Of a DNA stretch of 5,509 nucleotides, positions 1 to 5,509 are shown piece after piece (position 1 is the first letter of the stretch; the number at the start of each line of letters is the position of its first letter). Where the stretch lies: contig JAOXRY010000192.1 in NCBI GenBank assembly GCA_025800305.1, forward strand, positions 1 through 5,509, in the 5' to 3' direction. The DNA comes from Campylobacterales bacterium. Lineage in GTDB: Bacteria > Campylobacterota > Campylobacteria > Campylobacterales > SZUA-545. Position numbers and translations under genes: made by a program. The notes under the pieces were generated by a model. The model did not search any database, was not told the DNA's origin, and saw only the letters and a list, made by a program, of their open reading frames with translations.

Positions 1-829
1 TTGTAATTAAAAACTCTTTTAACTCCTCGTCACAATCTTTTGAGCCAAGTTCAACTCTAACAATTCTACCTTTTCTTCTAGACTTAATCCCCTGCTCCAT
101 AACTTCCATAAAGTCATCAGCTTCTTCTTCGGCAATAACCATATCTGCATTTCTTGTTACTCTAAAAGGAATATGACTAATTACTTCAAATCCTGGGAAA
201 AGTTCTTCTATAAAGCTATAGACAATAGACTCAATTGGCACATAAAGAGCATCATCAACCTCGACGAACCTAGGAAGAACCCTAGGAACTCTAATAAGAC
301 CAAATCTAATTGTTCCTGTAGAACTCTCTCTTAATTTTACTGCCATTGCAAAACTTAAGTTGTTTAAGTGTGGGAAAGGATGAAGTGCATTAACCGCAAT
401 TGGAATTAGAATTGGAAAAATATTTGTTGTGAAATACTCTTGTGCTTTCTCTTTTTGATCTTCAAAAAGTTCACTGTATCTTTTGATATTTAAACCATGT
501 TTTGAAAGTTCTCTAAAAAGTTCAACACCTCTTTTCTCAAGAATTCTCATCTCATTATCTACATATTTTCTAATCTCTTCTAATTGTTCTGCAGCACTAA
601 GTCCATCAACACTTCCAGGATCTATTCCCTCTGAGTCCATCTCAATAAGACCAGCAACTCTAATCATATAAAATTCGTCTAGATTTGTTCCATAAATAGC
701 TAAGTATTTAAACTGCTCTAAAAGTGGATGTCCTGTATTACTTGCTTCTTCAATAACTCTTGTATTAAATCTAAGCCATGATAATTCACGGTTAATAAAA
801 TTTTCTTGCTCAATGTCGTAGGTTTTCAA
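1..829 (-). CDS. ppk1: Polyphosphate kinase 1, N-terminal part (C-terminus cut by window edge)
   Basis: Reversible transfer of the ATP gamma-phosphate to inorganic polyphosphate, a phosphate and energy store linked to stress survival. Translating the minus strand gives 276 uninterrupted residues. NRELSWLRFNTRV (13-25) and YGTNLDEFYMIRVAGL (46-61) are the family's N-terminal signature; N49 matches the ATP-contacting Asn of E. coli PPK. NALHPFPHLNNLSFAMAV (147-164) and FRVTRNADM (222-230) mark the head domain. PPK1 is usually about 690-720 residues, so the catalytic domain with the phosphorylated histidine lies beyond position 1. The start is TTG at 829-827: GAGG at 839-836 is correctly spaced, an in-frame TAA lies just upstream at 844-842, and there is no ATG between that stop and the conserved region. 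It is transcribed divergently from tatB. Family assignment is secure from motif recognition; the start is well supported. Confidence 0.95.
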   Translation of the reverse strand, partial: MKTYDIEQENFINRELSWLRFNTRVIEEASNTGHPLLEQFKYLAIYGTNLDEFYMIRVAGLIEMDSEGIDPGSVDGLSAAEQLEEIRKYVDNEMRILEKRGVELFRELSKHGLNIKRYSELFEDQKEKAQEYFTTNIFPILIPIAVNALHPFPHLNNLSFAMAVKLRESSTGTIRFGLIRVPRVLPRFVEVDDALYVPIESIVYSFIEELFPGFEVISHIPFRVTRNADMVIAEEEADDFMEVMEQGIKSRRKGRIVRVELGSKDCDEELKEFLIT

Positions 830-856
830 ATTTATCCTCGTTTAATTAAATATCTT

Positions 857-884
857 ATTATATAATATCAAAAAATTATTACAA
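857..884 (-). promoter_or_regulatory. Probable sigma70-type promoter for ppk1
   Basis: On the minus strand a perfect -10 hexamer TATAAT (862-857) follows a TTGTAA -35-like hexamer (884-879, 4 of 6 matches to TTGACA) with a 16-bp spacer. A T-run precedes the -10 box, as is common in Campylobacterota promoters. Transcription would start near 850, leaving a leader of about 20 nt before the TTG start of ppk1. This is a prediction from sequence only. Confidence 0.6.
861..866 (+). promoter_or_regulatory. Probable -10 box for the tatB-tatC-queA operon
   Basis: A perfect plus-strand TATAAT lies in very AT-rich DNA. No convincing -35 hexamer is seen 16-18 bp upstream, which is common in Campylobacterota. 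The predicted start of about 873 lies only some 12 nt before the foldable island at 885-979, so that island would form the 5' leader of the mRNA. The box overlaps the oppositely facing -10 of ppk1, and together they form the perfect palindrome TATTATATAATA at 856-867, so the two promoters could compete for polymerase. Confidence 0.45.
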
Positions 885-979
885 TCTGACAACAACAGGT
901 GTTTCCATATGTGGTAAAACAGAGCACCAAGGGTGCGAGGGCACTCTGGCGAAGAGTCCTTTGCTGGACTTTGTTCAGA
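885..979 (+). ncRNA. Candidate structured RNA leader or small RNA upstream of tatB
   Basis: This stretch is about 49% G+C (about 62% over 921-960), whereas the preceding 40 bases have only two G/C. Manual folding gives a closing stem pairing 885-888 with 976-979 and 891-895 with 971-975, with two bases bulged. Inside are three possible hairpins: 901-907 with 912-920 (loop TATG, two bases bulged); 924-928 with 932-936 (loop AAG); and 943-947 with 953-957 (loop GGCGA). The third competes with 955-959/966-970, and CAGAG (920-924) can also pair with CTCTG (944-948), so switching is possible. The element ends directly before the tatB Shine-Dalgarno sequence at 981-985. I do not recognise it as a known riboswitch. 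It could equally be an independent small RNA, a dispersed repeat, or active on the other strand. The folding was done by eye. Confidence 0.4.
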
Positions 980-993
980 AAAGGAATTAAATA

Positions 994-1299
994 ATGTTCG
1001 GGATGGGTCTTGGTGAGATACTCTTAGTTGCCATTATTGCTATCGTGTTTTTAGGTCCAGATAAATTGCCTGAAGCTATGGTAAAAACTGCTAAATTTTT
1101 CAAAAAAATCAAAATTACAGTTGATGATGCAAAGTCAACTTTAGAAGAAGAGATTGGAATTGATGAAGTCAAAAAAGAGGCTGAAAAATATCAAAAACAG
1201 ATAGAAGATGTGACACACACAGTTTCTAAAACTTCAGAAAATTCTGGTAGAGAAGTAAAAGATCTTTTCCAAGATCTACAAAAGGGTCCTAATGCTTGA
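994..1299 (+). CDS. tatB: Twin-arginine translocase subunit TatB
   Basis: TatB works with TatC at the inner membrane to bind twin-arginine signal peptides and pass folded proteins, often cofactor-loaded redox enzymes, to TatA pores. The 101-residue product has the TatA/B plan: a short N-terminal membrane helix (about 5-20), the FLGPDKLP hinge (19-26), an amphipathic helix (about 28-42), then a long charged, probably coiled-coil tail. Glu at position 8 and the extended tail favour TatB over TatA, as does the adjacent tatC. AAGGA at 981-985 lies 8 nt before the ATG. The stop overlaps the tatC start by 8 nt. No tatA is in the window; the main TatA is presumably encoded elsewhere, as is known for Campylobacterota. 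TatA and TatB are hard to separate by sequence alone, so the B label is slightly less certain than the family. Confidence 0.92.
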   Translation: MFGMGLGEILLVAIIAIVFLGPDKLPEAMVKTAKFFKKIKITVDDAKSTLEEEIGIDEVKKEAEKYQKQIEDVTHTVSKTSENSGREVKDLFQDLQKGPNA

Positions 1300-2017
1300 T
1301 GAAATAAAACCTCACTTAGCCGAGCTTAGAGATCGTGTAATAAAAATATTTTTAATTCTTTTAGTTCTATTTTTTGCTTGTTTTACTGTTTGGGAACCTA
1401 TTTTAGAGTGGGTTGCCCAACCTTTAAAAGATGCGTTAAGTGCAGAGTCTGAAGTAATTGCATATAAGATGGGAGAGCAGTTTATTACTGCTGTTTTAGT
1501 CTCATTTTTTGCCGCTTTTATCATCGGTCTTCCATTTGTTTTTTATCAAGTATGGGCGTTTGTTGCTCCTGGGCTATATTCCAATGAGAAAAAACTAATT
1601 ATTCCTTTTGTACTATTTGGAACAATTATGTTTGTTTTAGGAGCTCTATTCGCCTATTATATTGTCTTTCCCTATGGATTTACCTATCTTGTAAACTTTG
1701 GTTCTGGAACAGTTCAAGCGATGATCTCTATTGGAGAATATTTAGGATTCTTCCTTAAGTTGATGGTTGGTTTTGGTGTAAGTTTTGAGCTTCCTGTAGT
1801 TTGTTTTTTCCTTGCTAAGATGGATCTAATTACAGAGAGATCTTTAATTGATTTCTTTAAATATGCAATTGTAATTATCTTTATTTTTGCGTCACTACTA
1901 ACACCACCTGATATTGTTACTCAATTTTTAATGGCTATTCCTCTTATAACACTTTATGGGTTTTCAATTATTATTGTAAAAATTGTAAATCCTTATAAGG
2001 AAGAACCTGAGTTCTAA
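1292..2017 (+). CDS. tatC: Twin-arginine translocase subunit TatC
   Basis: TatC is the polytopic inner-membrane core of the Tat export system and the primary receptor for twin-arginine signal peptides. The 241-residue protein is of normal length and shows six hydrophobic segments at about 17-34, 66-89, 103-130, 152-174, 188-203 and 211-229. Hallmarks are the cytoplasmic HLAELRDR (8-15), YQVWAFVAPGLYSNEK (85-100) containing the signal-peptide-binding Glu99, FGVSFELPVV (161-170) with Glu166 inside a membrane helix, and the TPPD loop (204-207) followed by QFLMAIPLITLYG. AAGGG at 1282-1286, inside the end of tatB, lies 5 nt before the ATG. The 8-nt overlap with tatB implies translational coupling, fitting a TatBC complex. 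The last codons carry the ribosome binding site and probable start of queA. Confidence 0.97.
   Translation: MLDEIKPHLAELRDRVIKIFLILLVLFFACFTVWEPILEWVAQPLKDALSAESEVIAYKMGEQFITAVLVSFFAAFIIGLPFVFYQVWAFVAPGLYSNEKKLIIPFVLFGTIMFVLGALFAYYIVFPYGFTYLVNFGSGTVQAMISIGEYLGFFLKLMVGFGVSFELPVVCFFLAKMDLITERSLIDFFKYAIVIIFIFASLLTPPDIVTQFLMAIPLITLYGFSIIIVKIVNPYKEEPEF
1997..2009 (+). promoter_or_regulatory. Shine-Dalgarno plus CTG that decide the queA start
   Basis: AAGGA at 1997-2001, within the last codons of tatC, lies 5 nt before CTG at 2007-2009. This is the only near-cognate start with a good ribosome binding site upstream of the conserved QueA N-terminus. ATA (1995) and ATC (1989) in the same frame are less plausible. 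The arrangement implies reinitiation or coupling from tatC. Confidence 0.6.
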
Positions 2018-3020
2018 ATTAGAAGATTATGACTATAATCTTCCAAAAGAGCTAATTGCTACAAAACCAGTTAGCCCTAGAGATCACTCTAGGCTTCTGG
2101 TTTACAATAGATCTACAAAAGTGATAACCCACGACCACTTTTATAACATCGAAAAATACCTTCCAAAAAATTGTTCTCTGATTCTTAACAACACCAAAGT
2201 TATCAAAGCAAGACTTTTTGGGAAAAAAGAGAGTGGTGGAAAGATTGAACTTCTTTTTATTAAAGATCTTGGGAGTAGTTCTTTGGTAAATATCCGTGGA
2301 AAAGTAAAAGAGTCAACAGAGCTTTTCTTTGATTTAGATCTCAAAGCTGTTGTAACCCACTTAAATAGTGACGGAAGTCGTCAAGTTGACTTTTATCACA
2401 ATGATAAAAAACTCACCTTTACAGAGCTTCTGCCATTTTTAGAAAAAATTGGACATATTCCTCTTCCTCCTTATTTCAATAGAGAAGACAATAAAAAAGA
2501 TGAGACTTCCTACCAGACTGTCTTTGCACAACATGAAGGTTCTGTTGCAGCACCAACAGCTTCTTTACACTTTACAGAAGAGCTTTTAGAAAATATCCAA
2601 AAAAACCACAAAAGCCACCAAGTAACTCTCCACGTTGGGGCAGGAACTTTTAAAAATGTTGAGTGTGAAGATATTAAAGATCATCAGATCCATTCGGAGT
2701 ACTATAATATTCCAAAAGAGACAGCTGATGTTTTAGATTCTGAAAAAGAGATCTTATGTGTAGGAACTACATCAACAAGAACTGTTGAATACTACCACAG
2801 AACAAAAGTTCCAAGTGGTGAGTGTGATCTATTTCTCAACCTGGAAAACAAACCTAAAAGAGTCAATAATCTTTTAACAAACTTTCACCTTCCAAAATCC
2901 ACCTTAATAATGCTTGTTGCTTCATTTATAGGGTTAGATGAAACAAAAAGAGTTTATGCCGAAGCAATTGCTCAAAAGTATAGGTTTTTCTCTTATGGCG
3001 ATGGAATGCTTATTCTCTAA
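2007..3020 (+). CDS. queA: S-adenosylmethionine:tRNA ribosyltransferase-isomerase QueA, apparent CTG start
   Basis: QueA transfers and isomerises the ribosyl part of S-adenosylmethionine onto preQ1 at tRNA position 34, giving epoxyqueuosine, the penultimate step to queuosine. Numbered from the CTG, family motifs are DYDYNLPKELIATKP (7-21), PRDHSRLLV (24-32), LILNNTKVIKARL (58-70), EGSVAAPTASLHF (177-189), VTLHVGAGTF (206-215), GTTSTRTVE (253-261), LLTNFHLPKSTLIML (289-303) and YRFFSYGDGMLIL (325-337). A GTG start at 2121 would give 299 residues and delete both N-terminal motifs. The frame is open back to a TAA at 1986-1988, yet contains no ATG, GTG or TTG before 2121. CTG at 2007 has AAGGA (1997-2001) 5 nt upstream and gives 337 residues, normal for QueA. 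It overlaps tatC by 11 nt. The function is secure; the start is inferred. Confidence 0.95.
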   Translation: MSSKLEDYDYNLPKELIATKPVSPRDHSRLLVYNRSTKVITHDHFYNIEKYLPKNCSLILNNTKVIKARLFGKKESGGKIELLFIKDLGSSSLVNIRGKVKESTELFFDLDLKAVVTHLNSDGSRQVDFYHNDKKLTFTELLPFLEKIGHIPLPPYFNREDNKKDETSYQTVFAQHEGSVAAPTASLHFTEELLENIQKNHKSHQVTLHVGAGTFKNVECEDIKDHQIHSEYYNIPKETADVLDSEKEILCVGTTSTRTVEYYHRTKVPSGECDLFLNLENKPKRVNNLLTNFHLPKSTLIMLVASFIGLDETKRVYAEAIAQKYRFFSYGDGMLIL

Positions 3021-3030
3021 ACAGAGAATA
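3011..3030. terminator. Perfect 8-bp inverted repeat at convergent gene ends, possible weak bidirectional terminator
   Basis: TATTCTCT (3011-3018) and AGAGAATA (3023-3030) are exact reverse complements around a 4-nt loop. The repeat covers the stop codons of queA and of the convergent minus-strand gene. Only two of the eight pairs are G-C and no T-run follows on either strand, so it is not a textbook intrinsic terminator. It could stabilise mRNA 3' ends or act with Rho. Confidence 0.4.
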
Positions 3031-3484
3031 TAGGATAACTAACTAGATAGCTTTTAAAAACCTCTTCTGGTTTAACTTTTGTACTTTCACTATGAAAAGG
3101 TTCTAGATCCATACTACACAATATCTTATTTGGTGTAGCTTTCTCAATTTCTAGGTGAGCACTATAGCCTTTAATTTTAGCAAACCTTTTAAAGTGGTGA
3201 AGATACTCTATAAATATGTCATTGTATTCTTCTTTTAGATCTATAGCAAAACTTTTACCATCAGCTGTTACAGCTTTTAATAATTTATAAGATTGTGGAT
3301 TTTTTGAAAAGAACTCAACCTCTTTTTTTCTTTGGATTGTTCTCTCTTTTTCCAAAGCTATTTTCTCTCTTCTTAGTCTTCTTTTTTCAATATCACGATT
3401 GACTTTAGAAAAATGGTACTTAACATAAGAAAAACTCACAACTGAGACAATTGAAAAAATAATAAAAGATAGTAGTGTTTCCAT
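3017..3484 (-). CDS. Uncharacterised membrane-anchored coiled-coil protein
   Basis: I do not recognise a family. The 155-residue product has one N-terminal hydrophobic segment (about 4-21), then a very basic and acidic, probably helical stretch (about 24-58, rich in K, R and E) that looks like a coiled coil. A compact-looking region of mixed polarity (about 64-155) has no obvious catalytic motif. The only cysteine is C123. Inferred topology is a single-pass protein with a cytoplasmic body, since positive charges follow the helix. The ATG at 3484-3482 is the only standard start after an in-frame TAA at 3505-3503; no clear Shine-Dalgarno sequence precedes it. It lies 35 nt downstream of the AddB-like nuclease gene on the same strand, probably in one operon, and overlaps the end of convergent queA by 4 nt. 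Sharing an operon does not prove a role in DNA repair. Confidence 0.8.
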   Translation of the reverse strand: METLLSFIIFSIVSVVSFSYVKYHFSKVNRDIEKRRLRREKIALEKERTIQRKKEVEFFSKNPQSYKLLKAVTADGKSFAIDLKEEYNDIFIEYLHHFKRFAKIKGYSAHLEIEKATPNKILCSMDLEPFHSESTKVKPEEVFKSYLVSYPIFSV

Positions 3485-3519
3485 AATGAAAATATCGGAA
3501 AATTATGGTTAAACTGTAG

Positions 3520-5509
3520 CTATCTATTACAAATTAATTTATAGTCACAATAGATACATTTTGTTTGGTCTTCTGTTAGAGAAAAATTCTGTTCTGTATC
3601 TTTATATCCTTGAAGATACTCTTTAAAAAGCTCTAATTTCTCATTATAAAGATCTTCAAAGTGAATTTTTCCACTATTTAAATCATACAGTCCCATAGAG
3701 TCAACCATATGATTTTTTTCCAAAAGTAGCTGATAAAAAACCAGCTGAAAATCTGTTGTTTTTTCTAAAGTTTTCAGTGTTGGTTTATTTATTTTTCCAG
3801 TTTTATAATCAAGAATCGAGACAGACTCTCCAAAAAGATCTACTCTGTCTATCTTTCCATTGAGGATAATTCCATCGTAATTTCTTTTAAACTCTTTTTC
3901 CAAATATAAGATTTTATACCCATCCTCAAACCTTCTGATCTCATTGGCAATAAATGGCTTCAATTTCTCTTTCCAGATTCCTAATTGATATTTTAAAGTA
4001 ATATCTTTTTTTGATTCTTTATCTAAGAAACTTTCTATATCTCTTTCTAGCTCTTTAAAATCTCCATAGGCATTTTTCCTTGTGTAGATCTCATTTAGTG
4101 CTTTATGGATAACTAAACCAACTTGAAAAGGCTTTTTCGAATCTTCTTCATGAGGCTTTAAAGACTTTATATAGCGGTAATAAAATTTTCTTTTACAATC
4201 TAAATAAGCTTTAAACTTACTGTTTGATAGTGGCTCTTTTGCTAAATCTATCTTTTCAATAATCTCTTTTTCAAAGTGATTTTTTTTGTTGTGAATCGTA
4301 AAAAGTAAAGAGTCATAGCTTCTACTCTCTTCTACTTCGAAATCAATCTTCATCGATTTTAAAAATCTGCTAGGGGTGTTTTCATCACTTTCTACATAGA
4401 CAATTGCAGATCTTTTAGCTTTTTCCAATATTTTGTAATAAAGGGATTTTTGGTAGTTTTCCCTATCTTCTGTAGATGGAAGAAGTGCTCTTTTTTTGAT
4501 CCCTGAATTAATAAACATATCTTTTACACTATCTTGAGGAACATATTTGTCGTTAAAATCAATAATTATGATTCCATCATAGTAGCTTTCTCTTGTTTCT
4601 AAAAGTCCTAGAACAGTGACTTTTCCTCCACCTTTATGATCTAAGGATTTCCCTTTTAATCTTGATAGAAATAGATGAATCACCTCTTTTACGTTGGCTA
4701 TTTTTACCTTTTCTAAGATCTTTTTTAATTTATAAAGTTCTTCAGTATAGATCTCTTTTTCTTTAGAAGTGCAATTAAGTCCATTATATTTTTCCAAAAT
4801 AGAAATTGTTTCATCTATATTGATTACATTTTCCCAAACAGCCATAAGTTGATTATAATCAACTTCCTCTACTGTTAAAGACTTTAATCTATCACTGTTT
4901 TCTTTATTCTCTTCATTTTTAAATTTTTCAATTGCTCTTAATGCTCTAAAACTTTTAGCACTTGTAAAAGGTAAACCTTTGGCAAAATTGAAGTTTCCTT
5001 CACTATCAAAGAGCATTAAAGAGCTTCCGAAGCTTTCATCAGGAATTATCACAGCAATTTTTTCTGGATCTATTCCTTCATTTACAAATTTTTCTATCTT
5101 GTTTTTTATTACTCCGATCTGCTCTATTCTATTGAAAACAGTTACAAGATCTATTGCGTCAGGCTTCTTTTTTTCTACTGCAGAAATTATTTTTCTATTT
5201 GTCAAATCAATACTTACTTCACTGTTTAAAGGAAGCGATATATTTTCAAAACTGTCTATTAGTTTTTTATCGTAAGGAGTAAGGGTTATGTTCAGTTTTA
5301 AGTTTACACAACTAGCAATTTCTAGATAGATCTTTTTTTCAAAATTAGTCATATATCCTTCAAAGTTAATTACAATTTCATCAAACCGCCCTAAATACTC
5401 CTTGTTTATTTCATAGTCATCAACCACTGTAATATTATCAACAAAACCATTGCTATTTAAGATATTTTTATATCTTTCTAACAATGTCTTTAAAATAGAC
5501 AGATGATAG
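3520..5509 (-). CDS. addB: AddB-like PD-(D/E)XK exonuclease with Fe-S cysteines (N-terminus cut by window edge)
   Basis: Probable AddB subunit of the AddAB helicase-nuclease, which resects double-strand breaks for RecA recombination. Numbering from the TTG at 5484, a degenerate UvrD-like half includes VTVLGLLETRESYYDGIIII (289-308). The nuclease part follows: GLVIHKAL (456-463) with H460, GKIDRVDL (543-550) with D546, ILDYKTGK (557-564) with D559 and K561, and Q580/Y584 of the QxxxY motif. C430 plus C643-x2-C646-x5-C652 matches the Fe-S staple of AddB nucleases. No ATP-binding Walker A motif is visible; AddB proteins have a degenerate helicase region. The frame stays open upstream of that TTG to the edge, adding eight residues (YHLSILKT), with no good ribosome binding site, so the TTG is probably internal. 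662 residues are visible, so the full protein is longer. addA is not in the window. A lone RecB-like nuclease is the alternative. Confidence 0.85.
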   Translation of the reverse strand, partial: YHLSILKTLLERYKNILNSNGFVDNITVVDDYEINKEYLGRFDEIVINFEGYMTNFEKKIYLEIASCVNLKLNITLTPYDKKLIDSFENISLPLNSEVSIDLTNRKIISAVEKKKPDAIDLVTVFNRIEQIGVIKNKIEKFVNEGIDPEKIAVIIPDESFGSSLMLFDSEGNFNFAKGLPFTSAKSFRALRAIEKFKNEENKENSDRLKSLTVEEVDYNQLMAVWENVINIDETISILEKYNGLNCTSKEKEIYTEELYKLKKILEKVKIANVKEVIHLFLSRLKGKSLDHKGGGKVTVLGLLETRESYYDGIIIIDFNDKYVPQDSVKDMFINSGIKKRALLPSTEDRENYQKSLYYKILEKAKRSAIVYVESDENTPSRFLKSMKIDFEVEESRSYDSLLFTIHNKKNHFEKEIIEKIDLAKEPLSNSKFKAYLDCKRKFYYRYIKSLKPHEEDSKKPFQVGLVIHKALNEIYTRKNAYGDFKELERDIESFLDKESKKDITLKYQLGIWKEKLKPFIANEIRRFEDGYKILYLEKEFKRNYDGIILNGKIDRVDLFGESVSILDYKTGKINKPTLKTLEKTTDFQLVFYQLLLEKNHMVDSMGLYDLNSGKIHFEDLYNEKLELFKEYLQGYKDTEQNFSLTEDQTKCIYCDYKLICNR

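Noticed and set aside
483..671. Plus-strand open frame of 62 codons
   Set aside because: It lies antisense within the well-supported ppk1 gene, has low-complexity Ser/Ile/Leu content typical of a shadow frame, and has no family motif.
885..979. Known RNA families for the island: preQ1 riboswitch (attractive because of queA), glycine, TPP, cobalamin, c-di-GMP riboswitches, SRP 4.5S RNA, tRNA
   Set aside because: None of their hallmark conserved sequences is present as far as I can read; for example there is no preQ1-type C-rich loop with A-rich tail and no SRP GGAAGCAG core. A covariance search could still overturn this.
987..1172. Minus-strand open frame of 61 codons
   Set aside because: It is antisense to tatB, whose motifs and ribosome binding site are clear, and its composition is that of a reverse-complement shadow.
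1312..1524. Minus-strand open frame of 70 codons
   Set aside because: It is antisense to the 5' part of tatC and has no supporting motif.
2029..2055. ATG at 2029-2031 as an alternative queA start
   Set aside because: It is out of frame with QueA and reaches TAA after eight codons.
2141..2344. Minus-strand open frame of 67 codons
   Set aside because: It is antisense to conserved QueA coding sequence.
4979..5275. Plus-strand open frame of 98 codons
   Set aside because: It is antisense to the AddB-like gene; its hydrophobic Ser/Phe/Ile composition mirrors Lys/Glu/Asn codons on the real strand.
3520..5484. Cas4-type CRISPR adaptation nuclease, suggested by the PD-(D/E)XK core with four cysteines
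   Set aside because: The protein is far too long, carries a degenerate UvrD-like half upstream of the nuclease, and there is no CRISPR array or other cas gene nearby. AddB fits better.

Overview
The window is AT-rich, densely packed bacterial chromosome. The tatB, tatC, QueA and AddB-type protein sequences, short or overlapping gene junctions and low-GC codon use suggest Campylobacterota (formerly Epsilonproteobacteria), possibly a Sulfurimonas/Sulfurovum-like lineage. The phylum is inferred from protein flavour and gene layout; I cannot resolve the genus. No mobile element, CRISPR array, tRNA or rRNA is visible.

Layout: (1) 1-829, minus strand: the first 276 residues of polyphosphate kinase (ppk1), running off the left edge. 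It starts at a TTG behind a clear Shine-Dalgarno sequence. (2) 830-993: a divergent intergenic region. It holds two overlapping, oppositely oriented TATAAT boxes in a perfect 12-bp palindrome, followed by a ~95-nt, much more GC-rich, highly foldable island that ends at the tatB ribosome binding site. This island is the least explained part of the window. (3) 994-3020, plus strand: a tightly coupled tatB-tatC-queA operon with successive overlaps of 8 and 11 nt. TatB and TatC form the substrate receptor of the twin-arginine protein export machine; QueA makes the tRNA base queuosine. queA has no ATG, GTG or TTG in front of its conserved N-terminus and seems to begin at CTG. (4) 3011-3030: a perfect 8-bp inverted repeat across the convergent ends of queA and the next gene. 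(5) 3017-5509, minus strand: an unknown membrane-anchored coiled-coil protein of 155 residues, preceded in transcription order by a long AddB/RecB-family nuclease with a four-cysteine Fe-S motif. The nuclease reading frame is still open at the right edge, so its N-terminus lies outside the window.

The genes are mainly housekeeping functions: polyphosphate synthesis, folded-protein export, tRNA modification and double-strand break repair. The two operons converge at about 3020, and the plus operon diverges from ppk1 at about 860. The points most worth a second look are the structured leader upstream of tatB, the non-canonical queA start, and the uncharacterised protein next to the nuclease.
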